A stretch of DNA of 64,000 bases, taken from positions 124,001-188,000 of the forward strand of contig VCMS01000071.1 of NCBI GenBank assembly GCA_022539475.1, written 5' to 3'. The position numbers were made by a program, and so were the translations under genes. Position 1 is the stretch's first letter. Every line of letters begins with the position of its first letter. This DNA comes from Gracilaria domingensis (taxonomy: Eukaryota; Rhodophyta; Florideophyceae; Gracilariales; Gracilariaceae). The notes beneath the pieces were generated by a model. The model had not been told where the DNA came from. It saw only the letters and a list, made by a program, of their open reading frames with translations, and searched no databases. Below are positions 8,546-20,960 of the stretch, piece by piece.

Positions 8546-11230
8546 ATTGAGCATATCAGAAACAAAACGTGTAGAACGATGCCGATTTCCATAAAAACAC
8601 TTCTGGAATCACAAAAAGAGGCATTTCTTAACAAATAGTTCTGTGCTGATTTATTTACAGCTTAATAAATATTCGTACCGTATGAGTGAACTGGTTGTCA
8701 AAGCTCCTCCTCTCGTAATTTTATATCTTTGCATATGACAATATTACCCAGGTAATTCATATCTTAAGTTGTTTCCTATCCGGATCCAAATCATCACAGC
8801 AGCTCTTTCCAAAAACAAACAAAAGTTTAAAATGACAAATGTTTTTTTCTATCTTTGTAGAGACCCGTTGCTTACCCAGCTGCAGCACCTAGTCAGCGCT
8901 GGCAAGCTACAGAACATATTTGTGAGGAGCTCCTAAATATTTTTATTTCTAGTTGTAGTTGTTTACAATTTTTTCGTACACTATTCTATGCAATTCTTTT
9001 TGCATGCACAAAACTGTACCCAGACCTTGTTAAGATAAACCCTTTCTGTCAATCCGATGATTACGCTCTTTAAAGGACTTTTCTAGTAATCATATCGACA
9101 CTTTGTGTAACTGCCCTTGCAGGCCGTTTCTAATCAGTAATTAGCAGCGCCGTGTTTGTGACTGACTTACTAAGTTAAAAAATGGGTGATTAATGACTGA
9201 CTGACTACGACGGTTAAACATATTTGGCCATTTAGTCATAGCAAAGTTTAGGTTTTTTACGATGGTGTATTACACGCAAAAGTCTACTTTGCTACCGAAT
9301 TACGAGCCTATTCACAAACATTAGAGTTTAGATGTGCTCTGTTGCAAGAAAATAAACTCAAAGGTTTTCAAAACATTGTTTGAAAACATCCAATTTATTT
9401 CGACTTTTTGTCACATGTAAGCTTAAAGACGATTCCGTAGCCTTCTAAATCTTGCTAAATGCACCGAAGGTGCTTTGGTCTACACAATTGAGTATTAGGT
9501 TGATACAACTGAGCAAAAAAAAATGTTTCAAAGCTTTTAATGACTAACATGACTGACTACCTGATTTTTTGATTTGACTAGTGACTAACGGAAACTAAAT
9601 TTAGTCAGTCACAAATACGCCCCTGGTAATTAGAGACTACCTTCAAGTAGTAATACACGACTTCCTGATTCAAAAACAAAAGAATTATTTTGATTCGAAT
9701 GCGACGTCGCAAAAGAGTTTTGTAAACTTTGAAAATCTGAAAAGTGCATTACCTTTTACTCATTGTTTGGAAAAACTCCGGGCAAAAATGTTACAAGAAG
9801 TAGCAAACTAGATATAATATTATCATCTTCACAGAATTCGATAGTCTAATCTACTGCTAAAATAGCGTCTTTGTAACAAACAGTAGTAGAAGCGTTACAA
9901 AGATCTTACAACATATTTTGGATTAAGTTGTCTCGTTTTCTTACTAGTTATTAGTGACAATTATTTCTTGACTAATTTAAGGTTGACTACGAAGAAATAT
10001 CCCTGACGGCTTGACTTTGAATCACAAAGTAATCTGTGTGAGGATACACTTTTATTACTCCATATGTGCAAAATACGTCATCATACATTATGCACATGGT
10101 TAGAAAGCTGACATCAAGCGCTTTCTACTCCTGTCAAAGGGACGAAGTAAAATGAGACATGTCTGTTTCAATTTTAAAATCAATTTCATTCCGGTAGTTC
10201 TGGCCTAAAACTAAATACGAACCCTTCACGAGATATCCAGACATTCTTTCTGATGATTCGAACATTCGTCACCGCCATGTACTCAACGGGCCATCATTGC
10301 CCTCTTCACAATGGTTCTGTGCGCAGATTAATCTTGAATACGTTCTGTGCGGTGTCAAACAACTCCAAGAACAAGATCTTGAAACCACCTCTGACAACAC
10401 TGACTGCTCTCTTTACAATGACAGCAAAAATGACGAGAAAAAAAGAGCCACAAACATTGATACTGGTCTTGCCTTATCTCTGACAACAAATAACGACCTT
10501 AATGAGACGGAAAAGGCGCAGAATCGGCGAAACTACTTGACCAAGAATACCCTCGACTGGTACCCTAATGCCAATGAAGCGGTACGAACCGGGTACTTGG
10601 CGTCCGGTACCAACTGGTCCATGCGGGCGTGAAAATGTTTGCTCCATAACTTTGGGATGCCAGCATCTACATCAAATCAGTCAAGATGAACAGAATTCTC
10701 TTTTTTCGCTCTATATCTTTCATGTTGAGGCCCAAACGGCCTGAGTGGAAGTGCTTTAAGCATATCTCTGTGCCCGCCTTCTAAACGTATAGAGTAATTA
10801 AAGTGTATCTGTACACATTTCGGATTCTGTAACATACTCTTGCCAAAAACTGTAAAGACACCAAAGGATGCATACAGAAGACAGTCATTCTGAATGACTC
10901 ATTCATCCTGAAATGAAAACTGTGGCCAGTCAAACGGTACACGCGACAGGTAAACGTGTCTACACTGCTGCGTTGTGCAAAACGCAGCAAAAATACAAAA
11001 TATAGTTTAAAAATGCTTTATTGTAGTTAATCCTATGTCAGAAACTAACTAAATGTTTCGTAAGTTTTCTACGCAGAATCTACCTTGCGGGTTGTCAAAA
11101 AGTGCCGCACTACAAGCAAAACGACAACAAATTGCCTACTTCAGCGAGAGAGAATGTTCCAACGTTGCCGACTTGATCTCATCGGCTGTCAATTGCCAAA
11201 TTTATAGTCAACTACGAGAGGCGCCTGCGC
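8546..11230. other. AT-rich stretch without recognisable genes
   Basis: Apart from the hAT-type MITE at 9145-9625 I see no supported gene. The composition is more AT-rich than the flanks. A reading frame of about 110 codons near 10297-10632 lacks an ATG and shows no known motif. Short GACTGACT and CTAGT-type repeats occur outside the MITE, possibly older MITE remains. Confidence 0.6.
9145..9625. mobile_element. Non-autonomous hAT-type MITE, 481 bp, with perfect 8-bp target duplication
   Basis: The element starts CAGCGCCGTGTTTGTGAC and ends with the inverted counterpart (read inward, CAGGGGCGTATTTGTGAC), giving about 23-bp terminal inverted repeats with three mismatches. It is flanked by an exact 8-bp direct repeat GTAATTAG at 9137-9144 and 9626-9633. 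CAGGGGCG-type ends plus 8-bp target duplications are the signature of the hAT superfamily. Inside are subterminal GACTGAC repeats in both orientations and no coding capacity, so it must have been mobilised by a hAT transposase encoded elsewhere. The exact duplication suggests a fairly recent insertion. Confidence 0.88.
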
Positions 11231-11931
11231 TTGCGCAAGTACAGGTGCATTTCACGCTTTCTACCGCGTACTGCAAGCGCTCTTTGTAGCGGCATATGCG
11301 CTAAAAGTATCTATGACCTACGCTTTATATAAGCTAGTACGGTAGATATAACGTAGCTATTGGCCAAACCAAGCGTACCGTCGATTCTCGCCTGAAATCG
11401 ACGGTGCGGTTGTGCGTATAAAAGCCAGACCAATTGCTTCCTACTCAACTCCAGCCAGACCACTTCCCCTTCGACGACCTTTCCCCATCCCTACTCCTCA
11501 TCTCTTCTTCGCTTTGTCGTCTCAACCTTCTCACCCACATCTTCAACCTCTCTCACTCTCCGTTTCTGTCGGCCTAGTCTCACCGCCCCTACTCACACAG
11601 CCCATCCTCTGGCCTCGTCTTTTGGAAGTCGGCAAAGCGTCTACACTACCCTACCGTTGGGTTAGCCGTGTGCGGGCGTGACTTTCTCTTCCGAAGTACG
11701 TTCTTTTTGGTCTCCCGTCTCTCCTTCTTCTCCGTGGTGATTCACTTTGTTGTCGTTGTTCCCGTTATCTTTGTTTTCCGTTTCTACCCGCCACGGTTGT
11801 CTTCGTTAGTGCTCCTCTCCGTTCATTCATAGTTGTGCAGGCCTATCCTGCCTGCATCTGTTCCCTTGCTTCTCGTCTTGGCCTTGGACTCTGCTCTCAC
11901 TGGTTCTCTCGTGTTGCGATTCCGTTCTTCA

Positions 11932-12910
11932 TGTAGAGCAATCGCGATTTCACGTTTGTGACGTGTTCCGTCTCATAACATCTCGGCTTTCCGAGTTTCC
12001 TCTACAGCAAGGTTATGAATTTAGGTGGCATTCTGACGCCATATGGTATGGTTGCATCCGATGGGGTTGATGGATTGGTAACTGGTTGTGGCAGTGGATC
12101 GCGTGTACGCGTGTATGGATTGGTTGTGTTACAGAGAAAATTGGATTGGTTATTAGAATTAGTGGCCGCTAAGGCGGGTCTGCACAAGTGCAACACGTGT
12201 GTGGCTCTGCAGTATTTGGCACTACTTAGTTTAAATATTTAGTTTAATTTGTGGAAACCTACTTAGGTGATGGCGACCTCACCGTCACCACCACAAAGTA
12301 AACTCAACCTTGTCCGCGGCTCTGACTTGAGCGCCTGCGCGTAGTGCAGAACTCGGCAAAGAGGGACACCGCGTACGCCTTCGCTTATTTCATCCCCAAG
12401 GGAGCACTCAGGTACCCTGATCTAATACTACGTTTGTCTTCGGACTGTGTTCGCACATTTATTTGCAGTTGTCTGCTACTCTGGTGTTCAGATATTGTAT
12501 CGACTCTGTATAGAGGTCTGCCGCGTGGGCTCAATACAAATCGTCACCCTCGGCCCGGGTCTGTTGCCGCTTGTCGCACGACCCCGCCCTCGGGTTTGTC
12601 CCTTTTTCTTTTCTTTCCTTTCCCCTTTTTCCCATCCTTTTTCCTATCTTTTCCCTCTTTTTCGAGGCACCCCGTCGACCTGGGTTCCTCCCCTTCCGCC
12701 TCCGATCAGAGATCTCCGACTCTCGGACGTTTGCTTACAGATCCCCTCTTGGCGATTCCCGCCGTCATCTCCGTGGTATTTCCGAAGTACGGGCGGATTT
12801 ACACCCGCGCTATCCGTATACGGAGGGCTCTTCTGCTGAGTCTACCTCCCAAGGGAGCAAGGATTCGAGCACCTTGAGTGTCATTTCTCCCAAGTGCGAT
12901 TTTCACTACA
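11932..12910 (+). mobile_element. Solo LTR related to gypsy B, 979 bp, inside X (fossil)
   Basis: The insert begins TGTAG and ends CTACA, giving the TG...CA ends of an LTR. The flanking pentamers are CTTCA and CCTCA, and the uninterrupted copy of X at 62-64 kb shows the empty site with CCTCA, so a 5-bp target duplication with one difference is well supported. Internal blocks (GGTGATGGC...CACC, GGATTTACACCC, AAGGATTCGA) match the LTR at 15308-16195. It is the usual residue of LTR-LTR recombination of a gypsy B-like element. Confidence 0.85.
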
Positions 12911-13009
12911 CCTCACATAGTGTTGGTTTGCACATGTTGTTGCTAGACACACTGTGTGATACGGCGTAAGGTTCCTATTAACCTACGGCCCTGAGGCAAT
13001 CTTTCAAGA

Positions 13010-13078
13010 GTAAGTTGTTCTCAGCTGCTCTTTCGGCATTTTGTGTGACTACTAACTTCTTGTTTGTTTCACATCAAG
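13010..13078 (+). other. Putative 69-nt spliceosomal intron of X (left copy)
   Basis: A consensus donor GTAAGT (13010-13015), a perfect branch-site heptamer TACTAAC (13050-13056) and a pyrimidine-leaning acceptor ending CATCAAG (13078) delimit 69 nt. The inverted copy of X has the same three signals at the same spacing. The base before the donor is A and the two bases after the acceptor are TG, so splicing would create an AUG at the head of the zinc-finger frame. Confidence 0.7.
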
Positions 13079-13513
13079 TGCCAAGGTCTTTCGTTTCATC
13101 TAGCGAGTATTCGTCCGTGGTTGACCCGGACGAGCGTCTAGAAGAAGTCCCCGATCCCGTTCCGCAGATAAAGAAGTGGGCTGTGCAGCCCCTTGACGGG
13201 CCACGCGAGCGTCACACACATCTTTCGCGTAGCCAGTCAGAAGGAGAGGCGTCGTCGTAACCCTCCGCCGCGTAAGCGAATCTTCAAGCGCTGTCGTGTC
13301 TGTGACATCAAGGTCCAGAGCCAGCGCCAGCTTGAAGTCCACCAAGCCGGCCGTCGTCACCGCAGAGCTTTGCGCCCTGCAAACTATACCGAGCTGGACA
13401 TCCACTGCAAGGCTTGCGACATTCGGTTCTCTGAAGCCCACGATCTGCGCGTCCACTACAGGAGCCGTCGTCATCGTGTGACACTTAAAAAGAAGAAAAA
13501 TACTATCTTTTAG
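13079..13513 (+). pseudogene. X zinc-finger protein gene, left copy (damaged)
   Basis: The sequence encodes the same product as 62599-63029 on the other strand: a Glu/Asp-containing N-terminal part, a basic stretch with RRR and PPR, then two C-x2-C-x12-H-x5-H fingers of the U1/matrin or JAZ type (CRVCDIK...HRRAL and CKACDIR...HRVTL). The finger part is intact, but the copy as a whole looks broken relative to its sister. Such fingers bind RNA or double-stranded RNA in known families; what this protein binds is not known. Confidence 0.6.
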
Positions 13514-13820
13514 AGCACAAGTCTCTCTTTTCATCGTCAAGTTGTGACACATTTCTATTCATATTTCAATACATCTATCGTCCTTGTTCGTTCTTCTTTA
13601 TCTCTTTGTCTATCGTTTGGCCTCCTTCCCCTGTTCTTGTGTTCGTGCCTTTGTTGTTTTGCTTCTGGTGTAGTCTATCTACGTAAGCTTATATTTGGCT
13701 AGTGCCTCTTCGTCCGACTGGACTGGTACTCCACGAGAGCAAACTTTATTTTTATCGTTTTTGCCCGCTTTGGCTGTAACCGCCGACGCCATCACCAAAA
13801 TGGCGTTTTCAAAAACGTTG

Positions 13821-15307
13821 TTTAGTCAAGTACAAGTGTAGTGTCAGCCAGCCGCAGATTGAAAACACTACCAGTAAGATCTTAAGCTTGCTGACACTAC
13901 AAGAAGATTCATGTGAAGTGGGATCTTACTGCATGTGGGCGGTTATGCTTCATTACGGCTTATTCTTGCAGACACTCCACACGTGGTAATACAGCAGTGA
14001 GCATATCGTGACTTGGCTCACGTAGATTGCTTTGACGTAACCGCATGTGTACTAAAACAGCGAATGGGCTCTCTCTGCACTCCCGTAGTCACTACAGTGA
14101 TAGATGTAGAAGTAGTAGTGCAGTATACTTGTAACTATTTTGCTTTACTACGTTTAGAACTCATGAAGAAGGGTTCAGAGCTCTATATCAGATGTTTCAG
14201 AGACGCCTAACGGTATCTCAGCCGAATACAACATCTCGTTCATCAACTTTGTTATTGTATCAATCTTATCCAATACTTTGGTCAGTACGGCTAAGAAATT
14301 TATTACTTTGTCTACATCTCTGTGCTTTACTAACATCTCTTGTGCTTTCCCGTTTTCTGCGAACCCCTCTCTACTCAACAAATAACCCAGTACCGGTCAA
14401 AAGGCCTTAAGCTTCAACGGAATTTGAATAGTGTGTACCAAACGCGCTGCTGCCGTCAGTGAGCCCCAACGGAGATTTGACCCGAATACCGGTGTCGGTC
14501 GAAAAACCTGGTCCTTCATGGACCTTTTCGGTAGACGGGAAGCTGTAGTTTGGGTTTTCTTTTGATTGCCGCGTAACGTCTTCTGCAAGAGGCCAGCTTG
14601 GAGTACGGGTTGAAGATATATGTTCAGTTAGTAATTCTACATTGCGAAGCCTCGTACGAAGTCTATAAGCTTGTCTTAAGACCCCCAGAGATACGTTTGG
14701 CTGCAGAATTTGCTTGCAGTTAGTTTTCGTCAGTTGTTCGTTTTCTTTTGTTTAGTGGTTGGCCAACCACGAGTTTGTCCTTCTTCTCTCTTTGTCCTGG
14801 GAAGTTCCACTGGGCATACTATGTTTATTTGCTTTGTCAATTTTCGGCCCACGTTGGTTTTTCTATGTCGCTGGTTGTTTTACCCTGAGTCTGTTTGTGC
14901 TACGAGAGGCAAGTACAACAGTCAGTAAACACCCGCGTGCTCTCGCGAACGCCGCAGCCGATTCCGCCTGTGCACCGCACTGGGCTTTTATTCACGGATG
15001 ATCACGTGCCCGATGTAGCATGGGATGATCCAGCTTTGGATGTTGAGGACGTGAATCCAGCGAGTGCAGTTCAGCTTATTGTGGTAACGGCTGATGCATG
15101 ATGCAGGCGGGGATGCTCCAGCGGGTCCAAGTGGTGGACAGGCAGTCCCTGCGTGGTGGCAGATCTCCATGCCTTCACAAGGCGTGCAACTACCTCCTCA
15201 GGTGCAAGCCCTCAAGAAGGCCCTCGTCGGCTTAGAAGCTAGTATTCCGAGAATTATGACGGACCCGCACCAGATGGCGCCGCTGTATGCAAGCAGCGCC
15301 CCTTCCT
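13821..15307. other. Intergenic stretch between X and gypsy B, no supported gene
   Basis: I find no coding sequence with a recognisable domain. A short inverted pair (GTAGTGTCAGC near 13838 and GCTGACACTAC near 13890) recalls CACTA-type ends but is only tens of bases apart. The right edge is set by the start of the gypsy B LTR at 15308. Confidence 0.6.
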
Positions 15308-16195
15308 GTAGAGCAAACCCTCCTCAGGGATACCATTTCGGTAGTGGCAATCATAAGTTTATGAGACGCTCATCGATGGGGAACTCGAGGTTATGAGTAG
15401 CACGATGACGTGGATCCGGACGCGGAATGTGTACATGTGTACCACTATTTGGTTGTTTGGATGAAGTGAATCTTTTCATAATTTTTAGAATACTACGGTT
15501 TTGGTCCGACACTGTCAGGACTGCTCGGACACGAGGTACACACGAGGTGCTGGATTAATCTATTATTTAGATATTTTTAATAACCCTCTACAGGGCCGCT
15601 AATTCTACTGCTTAGGTGATGGCTCACCGCCATCACCAACCTAGTAAAGGTAACCGGGTGTGCCGCTCTAGTTATTTCGCCTGCGCAACGACTCCAACTC
15701 CTCTCCGAGCGAGTTACCACAGCACGGTCCATTTATCCCCCGGCTCCACCCAGGAGAGTGCACGCAGTGCATACCATCATTGGTCTTGTTTTTCTTTTGT
15801 TTTCTTTGTGACTCGTGGAGTGCACACATATTTGTTCACCGACCGGTACTTTCTCTTGGCCCCAGTACTGGGGTTTGTTTCTGTTCTTTCTTTTGTTTTT
15901 ATCATTGGTTTGGTTCATTACCGCCTATTTCTATTTGGTTGTTCCACATTTGGATGTCTAAATTTGGCTGCAGATACCGTCATTGGTCACCTACGATCTA
16001 CACTACTGTGGTCGCCTTTTCTGGCCCTTTTTCCCGTTCGAGCATTCTTTCTTAGCCCTGTGGTATAGCCTGAAGTCCTCGTGGATTTACACCCACACCG
16101 AAGGATACGTGGTGCACTGTCGCTGCGCGAACCTCTCTTGAGAGCGAGGATTCGAACTGCCTGGCTGGCTTTTCCCTTCCTGGGATGGCTCCACA
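15308..16195 (+). repeat. 5' LTR of gypsy B copy 1, about 888 bp (fossil)
   Basis: The LTR starts TGTAGAGCAA and ends CTCCACA. It aligns with the solo LTR at 11932-12910 through the blocks GGTGATGGC...CATCACC, CGCCTGCGC, GGATTTACACCC and GAGGATTCGA. Directly downstream, TTGGTCTTCCGAC (16199 onward) is placed as a tRNA primer-binding site would be, starting TGG, but the tRNA cannot be named from the sequence alone. Confidence 0.75.
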
Positions 16196-16377
16196 AATTG
16201 GTCTTCCGACTTAGAAGCATAAGAGCGGGTTAACCACAGTTGTTGTTAATTGTTGTTGATCGTTTTCGATTGGTTTACTGTTGTTCAGTTTGGATATCTT
16301 TGTTGTTTTTGTTGTCATTGTTTGGCCTTGGTTTGTTACTTGTACTGAAGTAATCAGTCGGACCACGTTCGGTTGAT

Positions 16378-18221
16378 ATGGCTGGCCCTTCAGAGGGATC
16401 TCGTGAAGGTTCGAACCGCTTCGCCGCTCGCGCGTCGAGGCAGGTGTCGCGGCATCCTACGCAGGAAAAGCCGATATCGGCCCAAGTGAAACAGACCGCG
16501 GATGTCCGGGCTACCCAGGCTGGTGGGTTGGCTGTAATATCTACCCAGTTTGGTTCTCTCGTACATGAGGTTGAAGAGTTGAAGACCCACGTGCAGGTTC
16601 TCCGTATATCGAATACCGATCATCTGCAGGATATTCAGACTCTCCGAGCTCGTGTCGAGGAAGCCCAAGTTAGGGATGTTAGTGCAGAACTACGCACCAT
16701 GCGTAAGGATATTAATTTCATGTTGGAAGGTGTCGGTGCCCCGACCATATTCGTATCGAACATCGAAACTCGTTTCAAGACTCTCCAGAGTATGATGGAG
16801 CGAGCCCAGAGTGGCATCGATACGCTCGAGGCAATTTGCAGGGCAGATGAAGAGTTCATCGCTGCCCAGGCAAGGGAAGATGCCCGCCCTCGGGTTTCAA
16901 TCCGTCATTCTTCAAAGAAGTTGCGAAATGACCGACCGACTACGTATGGAAACCGTTTGGTTCGTTCTGACTCCGACTCGGACAGTTCTGCTACTTCGTC
17001 ATCTGACTCGTTTAAGGATGGATACTGTGACTGCCGCGAACGACCGACAGGGTCTAAGGTTACCTGTGCTGCGCACGGCACCATCATAAACCGCGAGAAA
17101 GGTAGGAAGCACATTGGACTAAAGAGTTGAAGCCCTCTAACATTGTGTTTCGGAAACTTTTATCGTATCGATATTATCGCTTAGAAGATTCGTCACTTGA
17201 TCGTACTCCCGTGGGACTGGTAATGGCTGAAAATCAGTTTCGCTCCGTCATGGGAGTTTCCCGTGCCTCGGAGGGAGGTGTAACTTGTTGGCCGGAAGCT
17301 GTTCAATACCTTCTGAGGTCATACGCCACTAGTACTGCGATCCAGTCTGCCATCTTGGCTTTACGCGATACAAAACAGAAATCCGGAGAGACGGAAACGC
17401 TTTATTCGACTCGCCTCAATAAGGCTTTCCATCGTTGTAGAAATGTGTGTTCTCACCATGAGCGATGCGCTTTGTTTTGCGATGGTTTAGATCCTGCTAT
17501 CAGGACACTTGTGTCCCCGTATCGGGAATCAGACAGAAAGGCAACCTACCTGGAACTGGTTCAGTTCGCCCAGGCAGAGGGAGATGCTTTGCGTGCTCGC
17601 CAGCACCCGAAACATCGGTCTTCTAGGATACTCCATCCGGAGAACTCGCCATCACTCTCCTTAGTTCACCGTTCTATGGAAAATCCAGGTGTGAACAATG
17701 TTCATTGGGCTCAAAGCCAGGGCAGACAGTCCTTGCTTAGTACGGAGTTTCCTTCAACCTCATTTTCCTCTGAGGAAGATCCGGTTCTGTACGCGGGAAC
17801 GCAGGTCGTACCAACGAAGGTCCCATACGCCAACAACACCACACGTTTCAGTAGACCCGGTTGGCGGGATAACACTACTCCGCAACATCGGATGGATAAC
17901 CGTACGGATACCCGTGCACCCATCGATGGGTCAACGCTTATCTGCCATGTTTGCTACCATCGTGGTCATGTTTCGACACACTGTCAGTTCAATCTGAAAG
18001 ATATGTCTAAGATTATCGAAGCTTATGAGTCCCTTAGGGAAGAAGAACGTGCGCACGTTCCGAATTTGTCTTACCAACAGGTCCGTTCGCTGTTCTTGCC
18101 GAATATCATTGCATCGGTTTCCAGCCCGGCGCCGGTATCTCAAGGAGCTCAAACCTCTGAGGTCGTACAGTCCTCAGACGGAGGCAAAACCGCTTCGGTG
18201 GATTTGCCTTCGAAGAACTAA
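16378..18221 (+). pseudogene. gypsy B: gag region with CCHC zinc knuckle (fossil)
   Basis: A helical, partly coiled-coil N-terminal region (about 16550-16880) and a Ser/Asp-rich stretch lead into a capsid-like helical region and a zinc knuckle CHVCYHRGHVSTHC (C-x2-C-x4-H-x4-C) near 17942-17983. This is the layout of gypsy Gag: capsid followed by an RNA-binding nucleocapsid knuckle. Confidence 0.8.
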
Positions 18222-18399
18222 TTTTGGGAGTCTCTCCGAACGGAAAGGCGCTCACAAATTCGAGGAGTGTGGCGCCCGAGGCGTCATCGTCTCGCTTCCT
18301 AGTCAAGATCCTTACTAAGAAATCGGCTGATTCCAACGTTAACTCGAGAAACTTTGGTGTCCTGCGTCGACCGTGTGTGCGGTATAGAAATCGCCGTAT

Positions 18400-18800
18400 C
18401 ACGGATCGGGTTACGGTCATGGCCAAGCGTAACTACAAGTTCTTCGCTGACCTTGGCTTGTCTAGCCAGTTTATGGTTCGAAAAGTATATGCTCTAGATG
18501 CAAGAGTTGGTCCTAACCTTTTGGTTAAATCGTTGTTACCTGCCTCGTTACGGCCGTTGATTCGTCAAACTCCATCGCTGGGTATTGCCGATGCAAACAA
18601 TAATGCGTTACGGACAGAAGGCTTCATTGACCTGATGGTTCGGTTCGGCCCATGTACGGTCCAATTGGAATTTCTCGTATGCGAATCGTTAGCTGCTCCC
18701 GTTATTCTTGGCTGCGACTTTTGCGACAGGTTCGTCGAAGCGATTCGTCCGCATTCCAAATGTGTGAAAATGGAAGATGTTTCAACCATACCGATTGTTC
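18400..18800 (+). pseudogene. gypsy B: retropepsin-like protease (fossil)
   Basis: A sequence with the features of a pepsin-like fold ends with APVILGCDFCDRFV, the flap-distal ILG-x-DF block of gypsy proteases. The usual D-T/S-G catalytic triad is not obvious by eye. The corresponding block in the inverted copy (near 52660-52700) is nearly the same, which confirms the shared family. Confidence 0.65.
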
Positions 18801-19299
18801 GAAAGCCGCTTCGGCAAGCTTTCAAGCGTCAAGTTCCTCTCCTTGCCGCACAGGATATTCCAAACATCGATAGAAGCTCTACTCGTTTACGGTGCGCCTG
18901 TTCAATTATGATTCCTCCGGAATCCCAAACTTGGGTCACTGTGAGCTCGGACCAACATTGTTTTGCGTCGTGCAACCGATACAGTCATTGTATGATTCTC
19001 GCCGTCTTGCTCTCCCTAATGGAGTTGTTCATATTGAACCTCAGAAGCCTTTTAAGCTTTTGATAGCCAATTTGGGACGTAAACCTTAATGGTTAACCAA
19101 ACACCAGTTTATTGGTTCAGTAATGCCGCATCCGGCCTCTGTAATACCTAGAAAGGTTACCCTCGCGGACGTACTCTGCGTACAACACTCTGAGAAGGGG
19201 GAAGAGGAGATAATTGTAACCGTTTCGGATGTCGGCACGCCGAACGCAATATTACAGACTGATGCAAAGGCTAGTTTCCCTGGACAAGAATAGAAGGAT

Positions 19300-20960
19300 C
19301 CTGTTAAGGAATTGGAAGAATTGAATCTGAAACATTTACCAGATACTCATCATGAGAAATTACGTGATATGTTGAGGGAGTTTACCCCGATGTGGGATGG
19401 TTCCCTAGGAAAGATCTCGATTACCGAGCACAGAATTGACCTGCTTCCGAACACTCGACCGATAGCGCAACACCTTTATAGGGCTGTCCCTAAGGCGAGG
19501 GAAGAAGGAGAAGCTCAAGTTGAGAAGATGCTTAAGGTTGGAGTCATCGAACCGGCCCAATTCCCGTGGCCATCACCGGTAGTACACGCTCCTAAGAAGG
19601 ACGGATCGTGGCGATTCTGTATTGATTACCGTCGCCTCAATTCGGTTACAGTTAAGGACGTCTACCCGATTCCACGAATGGACGAATGCATTGAATCACT
19701 TGGGAGTGCTCAGGTTTTCACGGCTCTCGACGCGTATTGAGGATATTCGCAAGTTCGTATCCGCAAGGAAGACCGTGACAAAACTGGTTTCGTGTGCCAC
19801 CAAGGCTTGTATCGTTGGAAACGAATGCTCTTTGGGCTCACAAACGCGCCCGCTACGCTCCAAAGAGCATCGGACATTCTAATGGCTCTAGACAAATGGA
19901 AGACCTGTTTGGTATACCTTGATGACATCATCATCTTTTCCAACAACATGGATGATCATTTGTCTCATGTACAAGAAATCATGCGTGTTCTCCGCGATGC
20001 CGAAATAAGTCTGAAGTTAAAGAAGTGCGAGTTTTTCACCGATTCGGTTCAGTATCTTGGACATACGATCCGTCCCGGAAAGCTTTCGATTTACGAAGTT
20101 TGTGTGAAGTCCTTGAAGGAAGCTAAGCATCCGACGAACCCAGCGAAAACTCGTGCAATGAAATTGAATCAGATATTCGACTGATTTTCTATCGTGCGCG
20201 CTCTTTTCTTCAGTAAACCGTGATCAAAGTCATTATGTTCTCATTGGCTCAAAATGCAATGAAGATATAACGAATTAATTACTTTTCAAAAATTTAAGCC
20301 AACGAAGTTGCCTTGAACATTAAAAATTTTTTCTTCACATGCTGAGAAACAATTGAAACATCAATGACGGAAAGTTTTACCTGGGGAATCAAACGGAACT
20401 CCGTTCTTCTCTTAGACTTTGTAACGTGTATCTTAGATTCGTCCCGAACTTTGCCGAGATCTCGCCTCCCCTTAACGAACTTTTGAAGAAAGTCAGGCCA
20501 GTTGAGCCGTAACCCTCCAGGGAAGGGAAGCTTCCACATCTTAATCCGTTGTGGACGCTGTAGAGTCACCACCAGTTTTGGCTTTACCAACTCCTGGGTT
20601 ACCATACTCGGTTGACACAGACGCTAGTGCCTGCCAAGTTGGTTGCGCTTTGTTCCAAACCTTGGAAGACGGAACTCGTAGAACGATTGGCTATTGGTCA
20701 AGGACACTGAACGTTCATGAGAAGAACTACTCAGTATCTGAGAAAGAATGTTTAGCCGTCGTCTGGGCATTGAACATACTGCTACCCCACTTAATGGGTA
20801 CTCACTTCGTGGTGCATACCGACCATTCGGCTCTCCGTTGGATCTTCGGAATATCGGAACCCTATGGCAGGTTATTGCGCTGGCGTCTCCGTTTAGCGGA
20901 ATTCGATTTCGAAGTTCATTATAAGAAAGGTTCTCTGAACTGCCAAGCAGATGTCCTTTC
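19300..20960 (+). pseudogene. gypsy B: reverse transcriptase and RNase H (fossil)
   Basis: Blocks EHRIDLLPN, PSPVVHAPKKDGSWRF, DYRRLN and the active-site YLDDIIIFSNN (about 19914-19946) identify RT; VDTDAS, SEKECLAVVWAL and TDHSALRW identify RNase H (about 20600-20840). An unrelated AT-rich insertion separates the two parts. No integrase follows, since the element is cut at about 21300. Confidence 0.9.

Larger units (their letters stand above)
11230..13820 (+). mobile_element. Repeat family X, left copy (promoter, intron, zinc-finger gene), interrupted by a solo LTR
   Basis: This segment matches the reverse complement of 62305-63890 over most of its length. It holds a GCGTATAAAAGCC TATA box near 11417, a pyrimidine-rich leader, a 69-nt intron (13010-13078), a two-finger zinc-finger reading frame and a 3' end GACGCCATCACCAAAATGGCG that can fold on itself. 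A 979-bp solo LTR splits the leader. The left copy's zinc-finger gene looks damaged; the right copy looks whole. No transposase or RT is encoded, so the class of X is unknown. Confidence 0.7.

Noticed and set aside
10297-10632. Possible small gene of about 111 codons in the AT-rich stretch
   Set aside because: No ATG at its head, no motif, and no neighbour suggesting a role.
13835-13905. CACTA-type inverted ends (GTAGTGTCAGC / GCTGACACTAC)
   Set aside because: The arms are only about 45 bases apart with no target duplication, so at most a short hairpin.
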